NCBI GenBank assembly: GCA_021521415.1
Contig: JAIQDT010014327.1
Coordinates: 124,001-188,000, forward strand
Source: Bidens hawaiensis
Taxonomy: Eukaryota > Streptophyta > Magnoliopsida > Asterales > Asteraceae
DNA length: 64,000 nucleotides
Reading direction: 5' to 3'
Position numbers and translations under genes: made by a program. A model generated the notes under the pieces. It did not search any database, was not told where the DNA came from, and saw only the letters and a program-made list of their open reading frames with translations. Shown piece by piece: positions 59,560 through 64,000 of this stretch. How positions within the stretch are numbered: position 1 is the first letter of the stretch; each line of letters opens with the position of its first letter.

Positions 59560-60778
59560 ATAGGTTTATGTTTTTGTATAGATTTACATTCTTGTAGGCG
59601 GGTAGATACCCGGCCATTCTTGTAATACTTGAATTTTTATGGAATGTAAATCTTTTGTGCGGGTAGGACCGTCACTCTTACTTTATAAACGTTATACGAC
59701 TTGATCATGCATATTATAGTTTAACTTGGCACTTGTTTTGCCGCATAAACAATATATGATTCGCTTGTGCATACTTTAGTTTAACTTAGCAATTTCTAAA
59801 GTACTTTGAATAAGTTAACCTATCAACGTGGCAGATAATAGGTTAAAGTTTTGCTTCCTCTTTCGTGATTGTGCGGGTAAGACCGTCACTTGCACTTAGT
59901 AGGATGGCTAAACTTTACCTATATCTGACCTGCGTGGAGGTTTTCCTTATTTTTTCCTTGAAGATATTTTCTAAGTGTTCTGAATAAGTTAACCGTTCGA
60001 CGCGCGGTTGTCAATAGGTTAAAGTTTAGTTTCCTCTATCATGATTTGTGCGGTTAGGCCCGGCACTTTCATTTAATGGGATGACCGAACTTCACCTATG
60101 ACTGACCTGCGTGAAGGTTTGCCGTTTTTTGTGTTTATGCGGGTTTTGCCGCCTTCCACACGCAACGATTTCTTCAAACTTATTTATGCGGTGAAAACCG
60201 GCATATCAGTGTTTTGAATAAACTAACCGTTCGACGCGCGGTTGTCAATAGGTTATTTTTTCCTTATTTTTTCCTTGAAGATATTTTCTAAGTGTTCTGA
60301 ATAAGTTAACCGTTCGACGCGCGGTTGTCAATAGGTTAAAGTTTAGTTTCCTCTATCATGATTTGTGCGGTTAGGCCCGGCACTTTCATTTAATGGGATG
60401 ACCGAACTTCACCTATGACTGACCTGCGTGAAGGTTTGCCGTTTTTTGTGTTTATGCGGGTTTTGCCGCCTTCCACACGCAACGATTTCTTCAAACTTAT
60501 TTATGCGGTGAAAACCGGCATATCAGTGTTTTGAATAAACTAACCGTTCGACGCGCGGTTGTCAATAGGTTAGTTCGGTGTCCTCTATCATGATTTGTGT
60601 GGTTAGGACCGGCACTTTCATTTAGTAGGATGATCAAACTTTACCTATGACTGACCTGCGTGAAGGCTTTCCTTATATTTTCTTTAAAAATTTGTCGTTT
60701 TGTGTTTATGCGGGTTTTGCCGCCTTCCACATGCAACGACTTGTTTTCCCACTTATGTATGCGGTGAAGACCGGCATA
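59560..60778. repeat. Tandem repeats between the E1 antisense gene and gag
   Basis: Two adjacent copies of a 317-bp unit (59941-60257, 60258-60573) look identical. Diverged partial copies precede (59650-59940) and follow (60574-60778). Shared words are AAGTTAACCGTTCGACGCGC, GACTGACCTGCGTG and TGCGGGTTTTGCCGCC. Arrays in this position are known in Tat/Ogre-type elements. Confidence 0.88.
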
Positions 60779-61080
60779 TCAGTGTGGAAAGTTCATTAAG
60801 TATAAATGTAAGACCAGCGTCAATGTGATAAGGAGAATCATTTCCATTAGAAGTGGCTCTGGGCCTTTTCTTTTACAAGTTTGGAATTGATCTACATGCA
60901 GACTGTGTAATTGAGCTCCCTTCCATGTTCTTGAGAGTGTCATCGAGCCTTTCGAGCCGATATGCACTTGGTTCGGAATCTCGTTGTTTACGCAGTATGT
61001 AGTCTCCGACATTGAAGCTGCAGTTTTATTCGTGTTTTCCCCAACTGGGGTTCTACACGCATTAGCCTGCTCAGCGTTCA

Positions 61081-62613
61081 TTACGCCACGAGGTGCGTGA
61101 GCGTCCCATCTCTGACAAATGCTTCGACGATGTCCTTCAAGTCTACGCATTCCTCGGTGTTGTGGCCTCTTGTCCTGTGGAAGTCACAGAATTTGCTCTG
61201 ATCAGCGTTGTGACGCTCTCGGATTATTGGAGCCTTTGGCCATGGGAGTCTCTCGGTGTCGAATATCTCGGTGACGCTTTTGGTGAGTGGCGTCCATCTG
61301 GAGTTCCGGTTTGACGACGGCATGTTATCCTTTCCGCCTAACCGAGGGTGCGAGCCGGATGAGGTGTCAAAGTTTACCCTTGACTGCCAAATGCCTAGCT
61401 TCCTCTTTTTGTTTAGTCGGGCGGTAAGGACATTGTTTTCTCTTGTTTTCTGGGTGTAGAGGTTTGTGCTCTGGGGAAGATCCCTACCCAGTTGCTTTTC
61501 CGTTTCCGCGAAGCGTTTAGCTGCTGTCATGATGGCATCCCATGTGGATGGCATGCCATCTTTACCCGTTAAGGTGCGGATGAGCTCTGGGTCTTTTGTG
61601 CCCTGGATGAAAGCAGTGCGAACAAGATATTCGCTAATACTACCCAGACTTAGCTTCTTTGAGTTGAAGCGAGTGATGAAGTCTAGCAAAGATTCATCTT
61701 CCTCTCGAATGCAATTGAGGATTGTCCATTGCTCTTCGGTATACTTTCTTTGTTGGCTGAAGTGTTGGCTAAACTTCTGTTGGAAGTCTGCCCAATCATA
61801 GATGTGGTGGACCGGTAGACGGTCAAACCACGCTCTAGCCGCTCCAACTAGCGTCATCTGGAACATATAACACCACGTGGGTTCCGTCCAATTGCTGACG
61901 GTTGCCCCCGCTATGAATCTGTTCAAATGATCGTCTGGGTCGGATATACCATCATAAGTGCCGATGTTGGGCATCTGCTTGGCACTCTTCGGGGTGATTG
62001 CTTCTGCAATGTCCCTTGCAAACTTGGACGTTCCCGCATTTGCAACAGTTGGTCTAAAAGCTTTGGAGAAGTCACGTGGGTTTCTACCCGCGTTTTTTGG
62101 TTTGAAAGTTTCTCCCAAATTCCTTCTCGGTTGGAAGTCCGTGTCCTTACGCTTCCCTTTCGCCTTATGGCGAGGGTTTACGTCGGTGTCGGATTCCTCC
62201 GAATCATCGTCCAAGTACTCGCACTCATTGCTCATGTTGAGCTGTTGAGTGCTTCCGAATTCGTCAGCCTGTTGGAGTGAACGTAAGCGTTCATCCAACT
62301 CAGCTTGGAATTCCCTTTGACGTTTTTCCGCCCACACTTTAACTTGTTCAAGTGTTTGGCGGGGGTGCCTCGTCTGTTGTCTTTTCACCTGGGTATCAAT
62401 GAATCCCAGGGGAGGATTGTTTACTGCACTTGCCCCGGCTCGGGTAACCGGGGTAGTGTTCGTAAAATTTACTGCACTTGCCCCGGCTTGGGTAACCGGG
62501 GTAGTGTTCGTAAAATGTGTGTATTCGCCGGTGTTCCCCCCAGTTGCTGGGGTTGTGGTTACCGGGGTTTCTTGGTTACTCCCTGGCCTGGGGACCGGAG
62601 TAACGTTAACCAT
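61081..62613 (-). CDS. E1 Gag protein (510 aa)
   Basis: The start is MVNVTPVPRPGSNQETP at 62613, because upstream codons of the open frame lie in the LTR and primer site. An N-terminal part with two copies of NTTPVT(Q/R)AGASAVN is followed by a basic linker. A Ty3/gypsy capsid domain (AWFDRLPVHHIYDWADFQQK, ILNCIREEDESLLDFITRFN, about 255-380) comes next. It ends with CDFHRTRGHNTEECVDLKD, the hallmark gag end of the Tat/Ogre side of Ty3/gypsy. There a protease normally follows, but here the frame stops. It packages RNA into particles; polymerase and integrase must come from another element. Confidence 0.9.
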   Translation of the reverse strand: MVNVTPVPRPGSNQETPVTTTPATGGNTGEYTHFTNTTPVTQAGASAVNFTNTTPVTRAGASAVNNPPLGFIDTQVKRQQTRHPRQTLEQVKVWAEKRQREFQAELDERLRSLQQADEFGSTQQLNMSNECEYLDDDSEESDTDVNPRHKAKGKRKDTDFQPRRNLGETFKPKNAGRNPRDFSKAFRPTVANAGTSKFARDIAEAITPKSAKQMPNIGTYDGISDPDDHLNRFIAGATVSNWTEPTWCYMFQMTLVGAARAWFDRLPVHHIYDWADFQQKFSQHFSQQRKYTEEQWTILNCIREEDESLLDFITRFNSKKLSLGSISEYLVRTAFIQGTKDPELIRTLTGKDGMPSTWDAIMTAAKRFAETEKQLGRDLPQSTNLYTQKTRENNVLTARLNKKRKLGIWQSRVNFDTSSGSHPRLGGKDNMPSSNRNSRWTPLTKSVTEIFDTERLPWPKAPIIRERHNADQSKFCDFHRTRGHNTEECVDLKDIVEAFVRDGTLTHLVA

Positions 62614-62658
62614 CTTTTCGGAGGTTTTGAAAAAACTGAGAGAATTAGTTCTAGCTTT

Positions 62659-62677
62659 TATGCACGGATGGCGCCAA
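62659..62677 (-). other. E1 primer binding site
   Basis: On the minus strand TTGGCGCCATCCGTGC directly follows the right LTR. TGGCGCC-type sites are usual in Tat/Athila-like elements. I do not assign the tRNA. Confidence 0.75.
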
Positions 62678-63717
62678 TGAAGGAACACTAATTGACCCCG
62701 GACAGATTACGGATAATCTGGGGGTTAAATAGATGTTTCCCACGAGGGGTTATGTCCGGCAAAGATGGTTCTTCTGGTGACCTGCAAAACAGACACCGTG
62801 AGCTCGTCACTTAGAAGGGGGGGGGGGGGGTACCTCCTTGTGACCACCCTCCAGCGTGAGAATCAGACTAGATTGCTCTTGAATATAAGTGTATATTAAG
62901 AGATTGCTAGAAAAGATAAGATGTGATAAGGTAATGTAATGTATCCATACCATTCCAAGGTGTTGGAGTATTTATTGCCGAAGGTAGGTTTCCAAGCAGG
63001 TACAGCCGGCTGAATAGTATTCCTGTTCTGCCAACTGTGGGCTACGCACGTGCCATGCTGGTGGTTGGTGGGTAGGCAGCGGCTGATAGTGACCAGGCCG
63101 GCTGTGTACTATTCCTGTTCCACCAACTGCAGGCTATGCACGTCCTCCGACAGGTTGGTGAGTAGGCAGCGGCTGATAGTGACATACAGTACAAGAGCGT
63201 GCTACTCGTCATACTGTTGTCAGTGAGCTGTCGTATCTTTGGTCAGATCTCTTGTCCATACCTCGTCAGGTACAGTACAAAAGATCCTCCAGTATCGTAC
63301 GGACTGGCTCATTTGTGCGGGAGTGTTCCCGGCTTGCTCACTCCTTCTTCAGGTGACATTACTGAATTATTTAAGAGTTAAGTGCCTTGTGCGTGTAGCC
63401 TTGCTGCGCGGGTAGCCTTCCCTGATGGCTAGTATCCGTTGCTGCGGGAACAGGCGGAGTACGTCGACCATTGGGAGGCTTTTCCTGCGGGAACAGCTTG
63501 CGTACTGCGCGTAAGGACGTCACGTCTCTGAGCATGGTGGGTCCTGCGGATCCAGTTGGTTTCTGCGCAGACGTCTCTTCAAGGTGAGTCTTGCGAGTTT
63601 AGCCTTTGCGCAGACGTCCCTGTTGAAGGTGAGTCTTGCGGGTTCAACTGCGCAGACGTCCCTCTTTGAGGTGAGTCTTGCGGGTCCAACTGGGCTCTGC
63701 TGGGACCTACCTCTTCA
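62678..63717 (-). repeat. E1 5' LTR (right)
   Basis: 1040 bp. The TATA position on the minus strand reads CAATAAATA (62969-62977 region) instead of the TTATAAATA of the left LTR. Confidence 0.93.
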
Positions 63718-63752
63718 TTCACTAACAGGTTTGTCCTTAAGATTTTACATAT

Positions 63753-63901
63753 TTCATGTAATCACTATTTGATACTACTAATTATCTAACTTTCATTTGC
63801 AAATTGCATGCCTACACAAATATCTACTTCATGTAATCACTATTTGATACTACTAATTATCTAACTTTCAATTGCAAATTGCATGTCTACACAAATATCT
63901 A
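63753..63901. repeat. 75-bp direct tandem repeat
   Basis: TTCATGTAATCACTATTTG ... CTACACAAATATCTA occurs at 63753-63827 and 63828-63901 with two visible changes (TTTCATTTG/TTTCAATTG, GCATGCC/GCATGTC). It lies immediately before the frame at 63901. Confidence 0.92.
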
Positions 63902-64000
63902 TGACGCATATCTCTGAAATTCAAGAATATGAAAACCCAGCACCAATAGAGGTGCACGTTCTTAAAAAATGGATCCGGCCTTCCAATAAGCCGGAGCTCT
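63901..64000 (+). CDS. Start of an RPA-like OB-fold protein (partial)
   Basis: ATG at 63901 opens MTHISEIQEYENPAPIEVHV then LKKWIRPSNKPEL, and the window ends in frame. The pattern (I/V)RVLKKWIP...ELCY is that of plant replication protein A-like / DUF223 OB-fold proteins, many of which are multicopy or Helitron-derived. Only 33 codons are visible, so gene, transposon gene or pseudogene cannot be told apart. The pre-insertion host sequence joins this region directly to the DNA just after the rps11 NUPT. Confidence 0.45.
   Translation, partial: MTHISEIQEYENPAPIEVHVLKKWIRPSNKPEL

Larger units (their letters stand above)
30030..63717 (-). mobile_element. E1: pol-less Ty3/gypsy element with antisense gene (outermost)
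   Basis: Flanked by the perfect 5-bp duplication TTCAC (30025-30029, 63718-63722) and bounded by ~1.05-kb LTRs starting TGAAGG and ending CTTCA. Orientation is minus: the primer site lies just inside the right LTR, the polypurine tract just inside the left one, and gag reads leftward from 62613. Without the E2/E3 insert it is about 9.6 kb. It contains gag, a 317-bp tandem repeat, a five-exon gene on the plus strand, and a promoter-side repeat. No protease, reverse transcriptase, RNase H or integrase can be seen in the 1.5 kb between gag and the gene, so it must borrow enzymes. The gag C-terminus points to the Tat/Ogre side of Ty3/gypsy. Confidence 0.9.

Noticed and set aside
60779..61150. 123-aa minus-strand frame after E1 gag, considered as a protease remnant
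   Set aside because: No D-T/S-G motif or other pol feature; it partly overlaps the gag end in another frame.

Overview
This window is plant nuclear DNA, almost certainly from a dicot and plausibly from an Asteraceae species. The grounds are LTR retrotransposons with plant initiator-Met primer sites, hAT and Tourist-type MITEs, Helitron ends, a SINE, nuclear copies of plastid rps11 and mitochondrial ccmFN, and remnants of plant genes. I find no undamaged host gene. The assignment to Asteraceae rests on remembered similarity of repeats and is inference.

Positions 1-6411 hold the decayed 3' end of a Tekay-type Ty3/gypsy element, its 3' LTR, and a second, 5'-cut LTR of the same family. Positions 6412-30029 are gene-poor. 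They contain a 383-bp SINE with a 14-bp target duplication and a citrate synthase exon remnant beside a hAT MITE. An 843-bp hAT element carries two younger insertions. Other features are two Tourist-like MITEs, a ccmFN NUMT, and a broken plastid RPL19 gene with a hAT element and a Helitron in its introns. Further on come another hAT MITE, a truncated non-LTR retroelement, a CCCH/RRM gene fragment, a large palindrome, a small reading frame built from a duplicated exon-intron unit, and a plastid rps11 fragment.

Positions 30030-63717 are one three-level nest, each level proven by an exact 5-bp target duplication. E1 (30030-63717, TTCAC, minus strand) is the oldest. It encodes gag but no pol, and it carries on the opposite strand a five-exon gene with its own TATA box, of the 'putative gypsy type transposon' (Transposase_28-like) kind. 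E2 (32731-56833, GCTAC, minus strand) is a coding-intact Tekay chromovirus that landed inside exon 1 of that gene. E3 (34862-46238, TTATA, plus strand) is another coding-intact Tekay element that landed inside the 3' LTR of E2. LTR differences fall in the same order: about 0.8 percent for E1, 0.3 percent for E2 and 0.2 percent for E3, counted by eye.

The most noteworthy biology is in the nest. First, E1 is a pol-less retroelement with an intron-containing antisense gene. Second, E2 and E3 each have an extra ORF between the primer site and gag-pol. In both elements each ORF start is preceded by a splice-acceptor-like sequence, and their LTRs carry a donor-like site, which suggests that spliced RNAs are used to express two proteins. 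The last 100 bases open a reading frame resembling plant RPA-like OB-fold proteins.
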